Source: Sphingobacterium deserti (lineage in GTDB: Bacteria; Bacteroidota; Bacteroidia; Sphingobacteriales; Sphingobacteriaceae). Taken from it: a DNA stretch of 64,000 nucleotides. The position numbers and the translations under genes are program-made. The stretch lies in NCBI RefSeq assembly GCF_000757725.1, contig NZ_JJMU01000032.1:62001-126000 (forward strand), given 5' to 3'. The notes under the pieces were generated by a model. The model had not been told where the DNA came from and made no database searches. It was given only the letters and a program-made list of their open reading frames with translations. Positions 17,707-27,294 of the stretch are shown here, piece by piece. The stretch's first letter is position 1. Every line of letters starts with the position of its first letter.

Positions 17707-18275
17707 TGACTTACGTACCAAGATTAAAAGCGAAATACGCGGAGGAAATCCGTACAGCGCTTAAAGATAAATTCCAGTATAAAAGCGTTATGCAAGTTCC
17801 TAAACTGGAGAAAATTGTAGTATCCCAAGGTGTGGGTGCAGCTACAGCAGACAAAAAGTTGATTGATGCTTCTATCACGGAGCTAACTACAATCACAGGT
17901 CAGCAAGCTGTTGCAACCAAGTCCAAAAAAGATATCTCTAACTTCAAATTGCGTAAAGGTATGCCAGTTGGTGCACGTGTTACTTTGCGTGACAACAACA
18001 TGTATGAGTTCTTAGATCGTTTGATCTCTGTATCGTTGCCTCGTATCCGTGATTTCCGCGGTATCAACGATAAAGGTTTCGACGGAAGAGGTAATTATAA
18101 CCTTGGTATCACAGAGCAAATCATCTTCCCAGAAATCAACATTGATAAAATCAACAAGATTCAGGGTATGGATATTACTTTTGTAACTTCAGCAGGTAAT
18201 GACATCGAAGCATTGGAGTTATTGAAACAATTCGGTTTACCGTTCAAAAATCAAAACACAAACAACAATGGCTAA
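17706..18275 (+). CDS. rplE: 50S ribosomal protein L5
   Basis: 189 residues. Binds 5S rRNA and contacts P-site t[43 protein letters not shown] and [18 protein letters not shown] are conserved. Its last 8 nt overlap the rpsN start. Confidence 0.97.
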   Translation: MTYVPRLKAKYAEEIRTALKDKFQYKSVMQVPKLEKIVVSQGVGAATADKKLIDASITELTTITGQQAVATKSKKDISNFKLRKGMPVGARVTLRDNNMYEFLDRLISVSLPRIRDFRGINDKGFDGRGNYNLGITEQIIFPEINIDKINKIQGMDITFVTSAGNDIEALELLKQFGLPFKNQNTNNNG

Positions 18276-18537
18276 AGAAGGATTAAAAGCACGCGAAGTA
18301 AAGCGTCAAAAATTGGTAGCTAAGTTTGCTGAGAAACGTGCCGCTTTAAAAGAGGCAGGTGATTATGCAGCTTTAGATAAATTACCAAAGAATGCTTCAC
18401 CAGTACGTTTACACAACCGTTGTAAATTGACTGGTCGTCCAAGAGGATATATGCGTCAATTTGGTATTTCACGTGTTACATTTCGTGAGATGGCCTTAGA
18501 CGGAAAGATCCCGGGAGTGAAAAAAGCTTCTTGGTAA
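18268..18537 (+). CDS. rpsN: 30S ribosomal protein S14, zinc-free type
   Basis: 89 residues, the long form without the CxxC-x(n)-CxxC zinc ligands. [29 protein letters not shown] is the family core. Overlaps rplE by 8 nt. A promoter and terminator-like hairpin follow, dividing the cluster here. Confidence 0.96.
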   Translation: MAKEGLKAREVKRQKLVAKFAEKRAALKEAGDYAALDKLPKNASPVRLHNRCKLTGRPRGYMRQFGISRVTFREMALDGKIPGVKKASW

Positions 18538-18561
18538 TCAGAAAAAAAACTTTTACTTTTG
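18531..18561 (+). promoter_or_regulatory. Internal promoter upstream of rpsH
   Basis: TTG at 18531-18533 (the end of rpsN), 20-nt spacer, then perfect TACTTTTG at 18554-18561. Predicted transcription starts near 18567, within the left arm of the hairpin at 18562-18591. Confidence 0.7.
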
Positions 18562-18598
18562 CCCGGATAAACCCGCTGAGGGTTTATCGGGTTTTTTT
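18562..18598 (+). terminator. Terminator-like hairpin between rpsN and rpsH
   Basis: Left arm 18562-18574 and right arm 18580-18591 form 12 pairs with one bulged G (18566) and a 5-nt loop, followed by seven T (18592-18598). It has textbook intrinsic terminator form in the middle of an essential operon. Confidence 0.8.
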
Positions 18599-18679
18599 CG
18601 TATTGCAAATTTTATGTACAGACAACAGGTCCGGAAGTTAGGTTAGTTCAGGAAACCATTGTCATAATTTAAATATCTA

Positions 18680-19078
18680 ATGAATACAGATCCAATAGCG
18701 GATTACCTTACACGAGTAAGGAATGCCATTAAGGCCAACCACAGGGTTGTTGAAATTCCTGCATCGAACCTTAAAAAAGAGATCACAAAAGTTCTTTTTG
18801 ACAAAGGTTACATTGCTAACTACAAATTCGAAGAAAATGGTCCACAAGGCACAATCAAAGTTGCTTTGAAATACCATCCAGTTAGCAAAATTCCGGCTAT
18901 TCGCACATTGACACGTGTGAGTAAACCTGGTTTAAGAAAGTATGCAAGTGTAGGAGACATGCCTCGCGTTTTGAACGGCTTGGGTATTGCTATCTTGTCA
19001 ACATCTAAGGGTGTTATGACAGATAAAGAAGCCCGCGTACAAAATGTAGGTGGCGAAGTTTTATGTTACGTTTATTAA
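18680..19078 (+). CDS. rpsH: 30S ribosomal protein S8
   Basis: 132 residues. Central 16S rRNA binder; in E. coli it represses the spc operon. MNTDPIADYLTRVRNAIKANH and LSTSKGVMTDKEARVQNVGGEVLCYVY are conserved. It starts 142 nt after rpsN, behind its own promoter and a hairpin. Confidence 0.97.
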   Translation: MNTDPIADYLTRVRNAIKANHRVVEIPASNLKKEITKVLFDKGYIANYKFEENGPQGTIKVALKYHPVSKIPAIRTLTRVSKPGLRKYASVGDMPRVLNGLGIAILSTSKGVMTDKEARVQNVGGEVLCYVY

Positions 19079-19101
19079 TCTAGGTAAAAAACACAGAAGA
19101 A

Positions 19102-19656
19102 ATGTCAAGAATTGGAAAAGCGCCTATCGCTATTCCCTCGGGAGTAACGATTTCTGTATCAGATAAAAATCTGGTTACAGTGAAAGGACCAAAGGGCGAA
19201 CTAACACAACAAGTAGATCGTGACATTACCATCCAACAGGAAGAAGGTAATGTAGTCGTAACACGTCCTACTGAACAAAAGAAACACAAAGCATTACATG
19301 GATTGTACCGCGCCTTGATCAATAACATGGTTGTAGGTGTTACAGAAGGTTACAAAACTACGCAAGAATTAGTGGGTGTGGGTTACCGTGCTTCAAACAA
19401 CGGTAATACTTTAGAGCTAACCCTAGGTTTCTCTCACCAGATTGTTTTCGTATTGCCAAAGGAAATTACAGTATCAACTACAGCTGAAAAAGGTAAAAAC
19501 CCTACGATCATTTTGGAATCTGCGGATAAGCAATTGATCGGACAGGTTGCAGCAAAAATCCGTAGCTTCCGTAAGCCAGAGCCATACAAAGGTAAAGGTG
19601 TTAAGTTTGCGGGTGAAGTATTGAGAAGAAAAGCAGGTAAATCAGCTAAAAAATAA
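19102..19656 (+). CDS. rplF: 50S ribosomal protein L6
   Basis: 184 residues, two similar domains. [18 protein letters not shown] at the N-terminus and the C-terminal rRNA-binding [24 protein letters not shown] are typical. rplR follows after 5 nt. Confidence 0.97.
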   Translation: MSRIGKAPIAIPSGVTISVSDKNLVTVKGPKGELTQQVDRDITIQQEEGNVVVTRPTEQKKHKALHGLYRALINNMVVGVTEGYKTTQELVGVGYRASNNGNTLELTLGFSHQIVFVLPKEITVSTTAEKGKNPTIILESADKQLIGQVAAKIRSFRKPEPYKGKGVKFAGEVLRRKAGKSAKK

Positions 19657-19661
19657 TAACC

Positions 19662-20012
19662 ATGGCAAATAAAACATCTCGCAGAGAGCGAATCAAAAAA
19701 GGAATCAGAAAGAACCTTGCTGGATCGGTTGAACGTCCACGGTTATCTGTTTTCAGAAGCAATAAAGGCATCTACGCACAAATTATCGACGATTTAAACG
19801 GCAAAACATTAGTTTCTGCATCTTCGAACGCAAAAGATTTTGCAGCATCAGGAACGAAGATTGAGCAGTCTAAAGCCGTTGGTAAATTAGTTGCAGAGAA
19901 AGCTGTAGCAGCAGGAATTAGCAAAGTAGTTTTTGACCGTAATGGGTACTTGTACCATGGCCGTGTAAAATCATTGGCTGAAGGTGCTCGCGAGGGCGGT
20001 TTAGACTTTTAA
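19662..20012 (+). CDS. rplR: 50S ribosomal protein L18
   Basis: 116 residues. 5S rRNA-binding protein. [20 protein letters not shown] and [26 protein letters not shown] are the family landmarks. Confidence 0.96.
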   Translation: MANKTSRRERIKKGIRKNLAGSVERPRLSVFRSNKGIYAQIIDDLNGKTLVSASSNAKDFAASGTKIEQSKAVGKLVAEKAVAAGISKVVFDRNGYLYHGRVKSLAEGAREGGLDF

Positions 20013-20024
20013 TCAAGAAAAAAC

Positions 20025-20543
20025 ATGGCATTAAGCAATATAAAAAGAGTAAAATCAAGCGAGATTGAATTGAAAGATCGCTTAGTTAGTATTCAACGCG
20101 TAGCGAAAGTAACTAAAGGTGGTCGTACCTTCAGCTTCTCCGCTATCGTAGTTGTTGGTGATGAAAATGGTATCGTAGGTTACGGTCTAGGAAAAGCGAA
20201 AGAGGTTACAGAAGCGATCACGAAAGGTATCGATGACGCTAAGAAAAACCTAATCAAAGTTCCTATCATCAACGGTACTGTTCCTCACGAGCAGTATGGT
20301 AAATATTCTGGCGGACGCGTTTTGGTTCAACCAGCTGTCCATGGTACAGGTGTACTTGCAGGTGGCGCAATGCGTGCTGTCCTAGAAAGTGCTGGTATCA
20401 AAGACGTATTAGCGAAATCTTTAGGTTCATCCAATCCACACAACGTTGTGAAAGCTACGATTGATGCATTGGGCAGCCTTCGTGATGCTTATACAGTTGC
20501 ACAGAACCGCGGCGTCGATTTAAACAAAGTATTTAACGGTTAA
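20025..20543 (+). CDS. rpsE: 30S ribosomal protein S5
   Basis: 172 residues. Decoding-accuracy protein. [34 protein letters not shown] and [36 protein letters not shown] are present. rpmD starts 5 nt later. Confidence 0.97.
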   Translation: MALSNIKRVKSSEIELKDRLVSIQRVAKVTKGGRTFSFSAIVVVGDENGIVGYGLGKAKEVTEAITKGIDDAKKNLIKVPIINGTVPHEQYGKYSGGRVLVQPAVHGTGVLAGGAMRAVLESAGIKDVLAKSLGSSNPHNVVKATIDALGSLRDAYTVAQNRGVDLNKVFNG

Positions 20544-20548
20544 TTATC

Positions 20549-20728
20549 ATGGCAAAAATTAAAATCACCCAGATAAAGAGCGTTATCGACAGAAGCGAGC
20601 GCCAAAAGAAAACTATCGAAGCATTGGGATTGAAAAAGATCAATCATTCGGTAGAGATTGAAGCTACTCCAGCCATCATTGGTATGGTTAGAAAAGTGAA
20701 CCACTTAGTAGCTATCGAAACTATCTAA
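20549..20728 (+). CDS. rpmD: 50S ribosomal protein L30
   Basis: 59 residues, start MAKIKITQIKSVIDRS, with the conserved ALGLKKINHSVE and GMVRKVNHLVAIE core. It fills the space between rpsE and the hairpin at 20732-20765. Confidence 0.95.
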   Translation: MAKIKITQIKSVIDRSERQKKTIEALGLKKINHSVEIEATPAIIGMVRKVNHLVAIETI

Positions 20729-20731
20729 TAC

Positions 20732-20771
20732 GATATGGAAAGTGTCTGACGATGCTTTCCATATCCGTTTT
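20732..20771 (+). terminator. Terminator-like hairpin between rpmD and rplO
   Basis: 11-bp perfect stem (20732-20742 with 20755-20765), 12-nt loop, then CGTTTT. The T run is short, so partial termination or processing is more likely than a full stop. Confidence 0.55.
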
Positions 20772-20838
20772 ATATTTCTATTTTTAATCGTTACGACCTG
20801 TTTAGTGAGAGCGAAGGCGTAACACAATCTTAAACAAA

Positions 20839-21285
20839 ATGAATTTAAGTAATTTAAGACCAGCTAAAGGTTCCGTAAAAAGCAAAAAACGTATCGGTAG
20901 GGGTCAAGGTTCTGGCCGTGGTGGTACATCTACTCGTGGTCACAAAGGAGCTGGTTCACGTTCAGGTACATCGACGAAAATTGGTTTCGAAGGTGGTCAA
21001 ATGCCTTTGCAACGTCGTGTGCCTAAATTTGGTTTCAAAAATATCAACCGTGTAGAATACGTAGGTGTAAACTTAGATGTTCTTCAAGCATTGGTAGAGA
21101 AATTCAATTTGACAGTCGTCGATTTCGAGGCATTACGTACGCATGGCCTAGCTTCTAAAAATGACTTGATCAAGATTTTAGGTCGTGGCGAGTTTACAGC
21201 CAAAGTTGAAGTAAGCGCACACGCGTTTTCTGCTTCAGCACAAAAAGCTATAGAAGCTGCAGGTGGTTCTATCGTAAAACTTTAA
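20839..21285 (+). CDS. rplO: 50S ribosomal protein L15
   Basis: 148 residues. Late 50S assembly protein. [37 protein letters not shown] is the classic basic N-terminus. It begins 110 nt after rpmD behind a hairpin; secY follows after 6 nt. Confidence 0.96.
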   Translation: MNLSNLRPAKGSVKSKKRIGRGQGSGRGGTSTRGHKGAGSRSGTSTKIGFEGGQMPLQRRVPKFGFKNINRVEYVGVNLDVLQALVEKFNLTVVDFEALRTHGLASKNDLIKILGRGEFTAKVEVSAHAFSASAQKAIEAAGGSIVKL

Positions 21286-21291
21286 TACTAC

Positions 21292-22638
21292 ATGAAGAAA
21301 CTAATCACAACCTTAACCAATATTTGGAAAATCGAAGATTTACGTAATCGTATTATTACGACTTTACTACTTCTTCTAATCTATCGTATCGGTTGTCACG
21401 TGGTTTTACCAGGTGTCAATCCCGATGCATTAGGCGCTAAGGGTAACGATGGTAATAGCATATTAGATTTGATCAATATGTTTGCCGGAGGATCGTTCTC
21501 GCGCTCGGCAATATTTGCTTTGGGCGTGATGCCTTACATCTCTGCGTCTATCGTTGTTCAGTTATTGGGGATTGCGGTTCCTGCGTTTCAAAAGATGCAA
21601 AAAGAAGGTGAATCTGGTCGTAAAAAAATGAACCAGATTACGCGTTACCTAACATTGGCCATCACGTTGGTTCAAGCTGTTGCTTATGTCAAGACACAAG
21701 TTCCGGCGGAAGCTAAGACGCTTGCTGAGCCTTTGTTTACCGTTCTTTCTGCTATTGTTTTGACTGCAGGTACTTTGTTTGTGATGTGGCTCGGTGAAAA
21801 AATTACGGATAAAGGAATCGGGAATGGTATTTCGTTGATCATCATGGCGGGTATCATCGCGCAATTGCCAGCCGGCATTGTTGCCGAATGGGGATCGCGG
21901 ATGAGTCCTAGCGGTGGCGGTCCGATTCCATTGCTTTTGGAATTCGTGGCGTTGTTCTTCGTTGTGATTTTTGCAATTCTTGTTGTACAGGGGATTCGTA
22001 AAGTACCCGTACAGTATGCAAAGAAAATTGTCGGAAACAAGCAAGTGGGTGGTGTTCGTCAGTACATTCCTTTAAAAGTGAATGCCGCTGGGGTTATGCC
22101 AATCATCTTTGCACAAGCGATCATGTTTTTACCAATGGCTTTATCGCAGTTTTTTCCAAATTTACAGTCTGACTTTTTAGCTTCATTAAGTAACTATACA
22201 TCGGTTGCATATAACGTGACGTTTGCGGTACTTATTATCGCTTTCACGTTCTTTTATACAGCCATAATGGTTAATCCGCAGCAAATGTCTGAGGATATGA
22301 AGAAAAACGGCGGTTTTATCCCTGGTATTAAGCCAGGTTACGACACCAATATCTTCATCGATAATGTCATTTCCAGAATTACTTTCCCTGGCGCTATATT
22401 TATTGCTATCATCGCAATTATGCCAGCACTAGCGGGTAAGCTTGGTGTGAACAACCAGTTTGCACATTTTTATGGAGGTACCTCATTGTTGATTTTAGTG
22501 GGTGTTGTTTTAGATACACTTCAGCAAATCGAAAGTCATTTATTAATGCGTCATTACGATGGCTTGATGAAGACTGGTAGAGTAAAGGGGCGCTCAACAG
22601 CGGCTCCGGTTGAAGGAATCGATCAATCAGCAATTTAA
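21292..22638 (+). CDS. secY: Preprotein translocase subunit SecY
   Basis: 448 residues, about ten membrane segments. Forms the protein-conducting channel of the inner membrane. Conserved stretches: LIYRIGCHVVLPGV in the first segment, GVMPYISASIVVQLL, GIGNGISLIIMAGI, VPVQYAKKIVG and a long periplasmic/cytoplasmic loop region before VNPQQMSEDMKKNGGFIPG. It is in its normal place between rplO and map. Confidence 0.97.
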   Translation: MKKLITTLTNIWKIEDLRNRIITTLLLLLIYRIGCHVVLPGVNPDALGAKGNDGNSILDLINMFAGGSFSRSAIFALGVMPYISASIVVQLLGIAVPAFQKMQKEGESGRKKMNQITRYLTLAITLVQAVAYVKTQVPAEAKTLAEPLFTVLSAIVLTAGTLFVMWLGEKITDKGIGNGISLIIMAGIIAQLPAGIVAEWGSRMSPSGGGPIPLLLEFVALFFVVIFAILVVQGIRKVPVQYAKKIVGNKQVGGVRQYIPLKVNAAGVMPIIFAQAIMFLPMALSQFFPNLQSDFLASLSNYTSVAYNVTFAVLIIAFTFFYTAIMVNPQQMSEDMKKNGGFIPGIKPGYDTNIFIDNVISRITFPGAIFIAIIAIMPALAGKLGVNNQFAHFYGGTSLLILVGVVLDTLQQIESHLLMRHYDGLMKTGRVKGRSTAAPVEGIDQSAI

Positions 22639-22641
22639 TAA

Positions 22642-23424
22642 ATGTCTAAAGTTTATTATAAAACAGAAGATCAAATCGAGCAAATACGAGAGTCAGCAAA
22701 TGTACTCTCGTTATTGCTTGCTGAGATAGCAAAGGAAATAAAGCCAGGCATAACCACCTTATCTTTAGATAAACTAGCTTACGATTACATCCATGATCAT
22801 GGCGGCACACCTGCGTTTCTAAATTACCACGGCTTTCCTTATTCACTTTGTATTTCCGTAAATGACCAGATCGTCCATGGGTTTCCAAGCGATTATGTGA
22901 TCAAAGACGGCGATTTAGTGTCGGTGGATGGTGGTGTGAATCTTAACGGATTTATCAGCGATTCAGCATACACGTTCGGTGTGGGTGAAATTTCCGCCGA
23001 AGCGCAACAGCTTTTGGACGTGACTAAAGCTTCTTTATTTAAAGGAGTGGAGCAAGCTGTCGCCGGCAAGCGTGTTGGCGATATATCGTCTGCCGTTCAG
23101 GAGCACGTTGCACCGTTCAACTACGGTATCGTTCGGGAATTGGTAGGACACGGTGTCGGTTTACATTTACATGAGAAGCCGGAGGTTCCGAACTACGGGA
23201 AACGTGGTGCAGGTCCAAAACTGGAGACAGGTTTGGTCATCTGTATCGAGCCTATGATCAATGCCGGAAAAGCGGGAGTGAAATTTTGGGATGATGGTTG
23301 GACGGTGAGTACGATTGATGGCAAGCTGTCAGCGCATTTTGAGCAGATGGTTGCTATTCGTAAAGGCGAGCCGGATGTGTTGCTTACGTTCGAGCATGTC
23401 GAGAAAGTTTTGGATAAAAAGTAA
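22642..23424 (+). CDS. map: Methionine aminopeptidase, type I
   Basis: 260 residues. Removes N-terminal Met from new proteins. The two-metal ligands are visible: Asp in VSVDGGVNL, Asp in GFISDSAYTF, His in VGHGVGLHLHE, Glu in CIEPMI and Glu in FEQMVAI. It starts 3 nt after secY, with infA downstream behind a separate promoter. Confidence 0.96.
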   Translation: MSKVYYKTEDQIEQIRESANVLSLLLAEIAKEIKPGITTLSLDKLAYDYIHDHGGTPAFLNYHGFPYSLCISVNDQIVHGFPSDYVIKDGDLVSVDGGVNLNGFISDSAYTFGVGEISAEAQQLLDVTKASLFKGVEQAVAGKRVGDISSAVQEHVAPFNYGIVRELVGHGVGLHLHEKPEVPNYGKRGAGPKLETGLVICIEPMINAGKAGVKFWDDGWTVSTIDGKLSAHFEQMVAIRKGEPDVLLTFEHVEKVLDKK

Positions 23425-23453
23425 TTGGTTTTCAATATTTTTATTTATCTTTG
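23425..23453 (+). promoter_or_regulatory. Promoter of infA
   Basis: TTG at 23425-23427, 18-nt spacer, then perfect TATCTTTG at 23446-23453. It predicts a leader of about 40 nt before infA and gives the translation-initiation gene independent expression. Confidence 0.7.
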
Positions 23454-23497
23454 CACTCCTGTTTGTGCAGGCTAAAATGTAAATTAAGTTAGAGCAT

Positions 23498-23716
23498 ATG
23501 GCTAAACAAGCCTCAATAGAACAAGACGGTATAATTAGGGAAGCACTTTCTAACGCCATGTTTCGGGTAGAATTGGAGAATGGGCACGAGATTATCGCGC
23601 ATATTTCCGGTAAGATGCGCATGCATTACATCAAAATTCTTCCTGGTGATAAGGTGAAGTTGGAGATGTCTCCATACGATTTAACAAAGGGGCGAATTAC
23701 ATACCGTTATAAATAG
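23498..23716 (+). CDS. infA: Translation initiation factor IF-1
   Basis: 72 residues, an S1-type OB fold. [41 protein letters not shown] is the family pattern. It occupies the A site of the 30S subunit during initiation. Confidence 0.97.
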   Translation: MAKQASIEQDGIIREALSNAMFRVELENGHEIIAHISGKMRMHYIKILPGDKVKLEMSPYDLTKGRITYRYK

Positions 23717-23762
23717 GCGGCTTGTCTTTTTCTCTATTCACAGCTTTTAAAATATTAATACA

Positions 23763-23879
23763 ATGAAAGTTAGAGCATCTATAAAAAAACGTAGCGCGGA
23801 TTGTAAGATCATTCGTCGCAAAGGTAAAGTTTTTGTAATCAACAAAAAGAACCCTAAGTTCAAGCAACGTCAGGGCTAA
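23763..23879 (+). CDS. rpmJ: 50S ribosomal protein L36, zinc-ligand-free type
   Basis: 38 residues: [20 protein letters not shown] at the start and a KFKQRQG end. Only one of the usual three Cys remains and the His of the zinc site is replaced by Phe, so this is the C-minus form seen in Bacteroidota. Confidence 0.95.
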   Translation: MKVRASIKKRSADCKIIRRKGKVFVINKKNPKFKQRQG

Positions 23880-23910
23880 TTAAGAATCAAATAAACGCAT
23901 AAAGTATACT

Positions 23911-24288
23911 ATGGCAAGGATATCAGGTATAGATTTACCTAAAAACAAAAGAGGCGTTATTGGCCTTACCTACATATTCGGTATCGGTCGTTCTACTGCT
24001 GCTTATATCTTGGAAAAAGCAGGTATCAGTGAAGACGTAAAGGTTTCGGAATGGAACGATGATCAATTAGCAGCTATTCGTACCATCATTAACGAAGAAG
24101 TTAAGGTTGAAGGCGCATTGCGTTCAGAAGTTCAATTGAACATCAAGCGTTTAATGGATATTGGATGTTACCGTGGTCTACGTCACCGTAAGCATTTACC
24201 AGTTCGTGGTCAACGCACTAAAAACAATACGCGTACTCGTAAAGGTAAACGTAAAACAGTTGCAAACAAGAAAAAAGCTACTAAATAA
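23911..24288 (+). CDS. rpsM: 30S ribosomal protein S13
   Basis: 125 residues. 30S head protein contacting P-site tRNA and 50[30 protein letters not shown] and the basic tail [27 protein letters not shown] are typical. Confidence 0.97.
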   Translation: MARISGIDLPKNKRGVIGLTYIFGIGRSTAAYILEKAGISEDVKVSEWNDDQLAAIRTIINEEVKVEGALRSEVQLNIKRLMDIGCYRGLRHRKHLPVRGQRTKNNTRTRKGKRKTVANKKKATK

Positions 24289-24298
24289 TAAATAAGAA

Positions 24299-24688
24299 AT
24301 GGCTAAGAGTAAAAAGGTTACTAAAAAGCGTATCGTCGTTATCGAGCCTGTTGGTCAAGCTCATATCAACGCTACCTTTAACAACATCATCATCACGTTG
24401 ACAAACAATCAAGGACAAACAATTTCTTGGTCTTCAGCTGGTAAAATGGGCTTCAGAGGTTCTAAAAAGAACACACCATATGCAGCAGGTCAAGCCGCTA
24501 ACGATTGTGGTAAAGTTGCTCATGATTTGGGTTTGCGTAAAGTTGAGGTTTTTGTAAAAGGTCCGGGCGCTGGACGTGAGTCAGCTATCCGTACGTTACA
24601 AACTGTTGGAATCGATGTGACTACCATTAAAGATATCACTCCACTTCCACACAACGGTTGTCGTCCTCCAAAACGCAGAAGAGTTTAA
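24299..24688 (+). CDS. rpsK: 30S ribosomal protein S11
   Basis: 129 residues. 30S platform protein near the Shine-Dalgarno duplex. [42 protein letters not shown] and the C-terminal [14 protein letters not shown] are conserved. Confidence 0.97.
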   Translation: MAKSKKVTKKRIVVIEPVGQAHINATFNNIIITLTNNQGQTISWSSAGKMGFRGSKKNTPYAAGQAANDCGKVAHDLGLRKVEVFVKGPGAGRESAIRTLQTVGIDVTTIKDITPLPHNGCRPPKRRRV

Positions 24689-24754
24689 TTAGTTTATTGT
24701 TTAAGATAAGATTCTCCAGCTATAGGCTGACAGATACTTCAAACAGAAAGAAAA

Positions 24755-25363
24755 ATGGCAAGATATACAGGACCTAAGTCCAAAATAGCTCGTAAATTCA
24801 GAGAACCAATTTTTGGACCTGATAAGGCATTAGAAAAAAAGAATTATCCTCCAGGACAACATGGTCCTTCTAAAAGAAGAGGTAAGCAATCTGAATATGC
24901 AATTCAGTTGTTAGAAAAACAAAAAGCGAAATACACTTACGGTGTGTTGGAGCGTCAATTCCGTACATTGTTCGGTAAAGCTTCTGCAAAACAAGGTATC
25001 ACTGGTGAGAACTTCTTAAGATTATTGGAGGCTCGTTTAGATAACGTTGTTTACCGTTTAGGTATCGCGCCAACACGTTCAGGAGCACGTCAGTTGGTAT
25101 CCCACAAGCATATTACAGTTAACGGCGAAGTTGTTAACATTCCATCATATAGCTTACGTCCTGGTGACGTAATCGCGGTTCGCGAGCGCTCGAAATCTCT
25201 AGAAGCGATTTCTACTTCTGTTGAAGGAAGAAAGATCAACAAATTCAATTGGTTAGAGTGGAATGCGAATGAATTACAAGGTACATTTGTTACTTTCCCT
25301 GAAAGAGCAGACATCCCTGAAAACATTAAAGAGAATTTAATCGTAGAGTTGTACTCTAAATAA
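24755..25363 (+). CDS. rpsD: 30S ribosomal protein S4
   Basis: 202 residues. 16S assembly initiator. The C-minus type: no zinc cysteines near [29 protein letters not shown]. The S4 RNA-binding domain is at [31 protein letters not shown]. In E. coli S4 represses the alpha operon. Confidence 0.97.
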   Translation: MARYTGPKSKIARKFREPIFGPDKALEKKNYPPGQHGPSKRRGKQSEYAIQLLEKQKAKYTYGVLERQFRTLFGKASAKQGITGENFLRLLEARLDNVVYRLGIAPTRSGARQLVSHKHITVNGEVVNIPSYSLRPGDVIAVRERSKSLEAISTSVEGRKINKFNWLEWNANELQGTFVTFPERADIPENIKENLIVELYSK

Positions 25364-25373
25364 TAAGTAACTG

Positions 25374-25416
25374 AAGTAAGCGGAATTCTTCACAGAATTG
25401 CGCTTACTTTTGTTAT
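25374..25416 (+). promoter_or_regulatory. Hairpin and -7-like box between rpsD and rpoA
   Basis: A long imperfect stem (25374-25388 with about 25395-25410), made of AGTAAGCG and AATTC pairings around a 6-nt loop, precedes TTTTGTTATGTTTT. It overlaps a perfect TACTTTTG at 25405-25412, which could be the -7 box of an rpoA promoter, but I see no TTTG partner upstream. Confidence 0.5.
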
Positions 25417-25454
25417 GTTTTACGTTATTAATAAAAACTTTTAAAAAGAAATAA

Positions 25455-26447
25455 ATGGCAATTTTAGCATTTCAAAGACCGGATAAAGTTATCATGCAAA
25501 AATCAACGGATTTTGATGGTACTTTCGAATTTCGTCCATTAGAGCCAGGTTTTGGTGTGACTATTGGTAATGCTTTGCGCCGTATTTTATTGTCCTCATT
25601 AGAAGGATATGCAATTACGTCGGTAAGGTTTTCAGGCGTTTCCCACGAATTCTCTACTATTAAAGGTGTTGTTGAAGATGTTACCGAGATCATTTTAAAT
25701 TTGAAACAAGTTCGTTTCAAAAAGACTGGTGAGCAAGGTGATGCGGAGAAGATCTTTGTAGTGATCAATGGTCAGGAACAATTTAAAGCTGGTGACATTA
25801 CTAAGTTTTCCAATAACTTTACAGTTCTAAATCCAGACATGGTAATCTGCAATATGGATACTGCAGTTACTATAGAGGTAGAGCTATCAGTTTCAAAAGG
25901 ACGTGGTTATGTAAATGCTGAAGAAAATAAAGTTACTGATGGTCCTGTAGGTTTGATCGCTGTAGATTCAATCTATACACCTATTAAGAATGTAAAATAT
26001 ACTATAGAAAACTATCGTGTAGAACAAAAGACTGACTACGAGAAATTGTTGTTAGATATCTCTACTGATGGTTCTATTCATCCGGAAGAAGCCTTGAAAG
26101 AAGCTGCGAAGATCCTGATTCAACACTTTATGTTATTCTCTGATGAAAACATGTTGTTAGAATCACAAACCAAGGAAGAAACGAAGGTTGTTGACGAGGA
26201 AATCTTGCATATGCGCAAGATCTTGAAGACAGAGTTAGTGGATTTAGATCTTTCTGTTCGTGCTTTAAACTGCTTGAAAGCTGCTGATATCCGTACGTTA
26301 GCTGAATTGGTAACTTACGACGTAGCTGACATGTTGAAGTTCCGCAACTTCGGTAAGAAATCTTTAAGCGAGATCCAAGAATTGGTGAAGTCTAAAGGTC
26401 TATCATTCGGAATGAATTTGTCTAAGTACAAACTTGACGAAGAATAA
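25455..26447 (+). CDS. rpoA: RNA polymerase alpha subunit
   Basis: 330 residues. Assembles the polymerase core (N-terminal domain: [37 protein letters not shown]). The C-terminal domain ([20 protein letters not shown]...[14 protein letters not shown]) contacts DNA and activators. Standard place between rpsD and rplQ. Confidence 0.97.
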   Translation: MAILAFQRPDKVIMQKSTDFDGTFEFRPLEPGFGVTIGNALRRILLSSLEGYAITSVRFSGVSHEFSTIKGVVEDVTEIILNLKQVRFKKTGEQGDAEKIFVVINGQEQFKAGDITKFSNNFTVLNPDMVICNMDTAVTIEVELSVSKGRGYVNAEENKVTDGPVGLIAVDSIYTPIKNVKYTIENYRVEQKTDYEKLLLDISTDGSIHPEEALKEAAKILIQHFMLFSDENMLLESQTKEETKVVDEEILHMRKILKTELVDLDLSVRALNCLKAADIRTLAELVTYDVADMLKFRNFGKKSLSEIQELVKSKGLSFGMNLSKYKLDEE

Positions 26448-26491
26448 TAAGTAATTTATAAATAAAGCGACCTGTTGCGTAAATCCTCTGC

Positions 26492-26554
26492 AGTATTGAG
26501 TAATGCGTATGGAGTATAGAGTTTTTTTACTTTTTACTTTTTACTTTTTACTTT
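26492..26554 (+). repeat. Degenerate 7-nt periodic tract ahead of rplQ
   Basis: Nine consecutive heptamers in one phase: AGTATTG, AGTAATG, CGTATGG, AGTATAG, AGTTTTT and four identical TTACTTT. It lies in the 140-nt gap between rpoA and rplQ. Its role is unknown. Confidence 0.75.
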
Positions 26555-26587
26555 GATAAGAACGGTACGCACAAAACAAATTAGAAA

Positions 26588-27130
26588 ATGAGACACGGAA
26601 AAAAAGTAAACCACTTAGGCCGCACTGACAGTCACCGTAAGGCGATGTTAGCTAATATGGCGACTTCATTGATCAAACACAAACGTATTACAACTACGTT
26701 GGCAAAAGCTAAAGCGTTACGTACGTACGTTGAGCCTTTGATCACGAAATCAAAAAACGATACAACGCATTCACGTCGTACTGTATTCTCTTACTTGAAA
26801 GATAAAGAAGCAGTAACGATCTTATTCCGCGAGATATCTGAAAAAGTAGCTACACGTCCAGGCGGGTACACACGTATCATCAAAATGGAAAACCGTTTAG
26901 GTGATAACGCAGAGATGGCTTTCGTAGAACTTGTTGATTACAACGAAGTTTACGGACAAACTGCTAAGACAGAGAAAAAAGCTACTCGTCGTCGCGGATC
27001 TGCGAAGAAGAAAGCTACGGAAGCACCTGAAGCAGCAGCTCCAACTGAAGAAGTAGCAGCTGACGCTAAAGCTGAAGAAGTTGCTCCAGCTGAAGAAGCT
27101 CCAGCAACGGAAGAGAAAAAAGAAGATTAA
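26588..27130 (+). CDS. rplQ: 50S ribosomal protein L17 with acidic/alanine-rich C-terminal extension
   Basis: 180 residues. The first about 120 are the L17 core ([42 protein letters not shown]). The rest is a [22 protein letters not shown]... tail rich in Ala, Glu and Lys, absent from E. coli but usual in Bacteroidota. Last gene of the cluster, followed by a terminator. Confidence 0.96.
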   Translation: MRHGKKVNHLGRTDSHRKAMLANMATSLIKHKRITTTLAKAKALRTYVEPLITKSKNDTTHSRRTVFSYLKDKEAVTILFREISEKVATRPGGYTRIIKMENRLGDNAEMAFVELVDYNEVYGQTAKTEKKATRRRGSAKKKATEAPEAAAPTEEVAADAKAEEVAPAEEAPATEEKKED

Positions 27131-27161
27131 TTTCTAGAAAGATCTTCCTCCAATATAATTA

Positions 27162-27191
27162 ATCCTCGACTGCAAAGTCGGGGATTTTTTT
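27162..27191 (+). terminator. Terminator of the ribosomal protein cluster
   Basis: 10-bp stem with one G-T pair (27162-27171 with 27176-27185), GCAA tetraloop, then a run of seven T. Confidence 0.9.
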
Positions 27192-27222
27192 ATGGGTAGA
27201 GCCGCTATTTTGTTGCTTTTTC

Positions 27223-27255
27223 TTGGCTTATTCCCCTGCGTCTTACTTATATTTG
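27223..27255 (+). promoter_or_regulatory. Promoter of argD
   Basis: TTG at 27223-27225, 22-nt spacer, perfect TATATTTG at 27248-27255, about 45 nt before the argD ATG. Confidence 0.6.
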
Positions 27256-27294
27256 TCTACGGGAGCATTACACTTCCTTCATATCTTATCGTAA

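Noticed and set aside
18268..18275. Frameshift suspected at rplE/rpsN
   Set aside because: An 8-nt overlap with both proteins full length; normal translational coupling.
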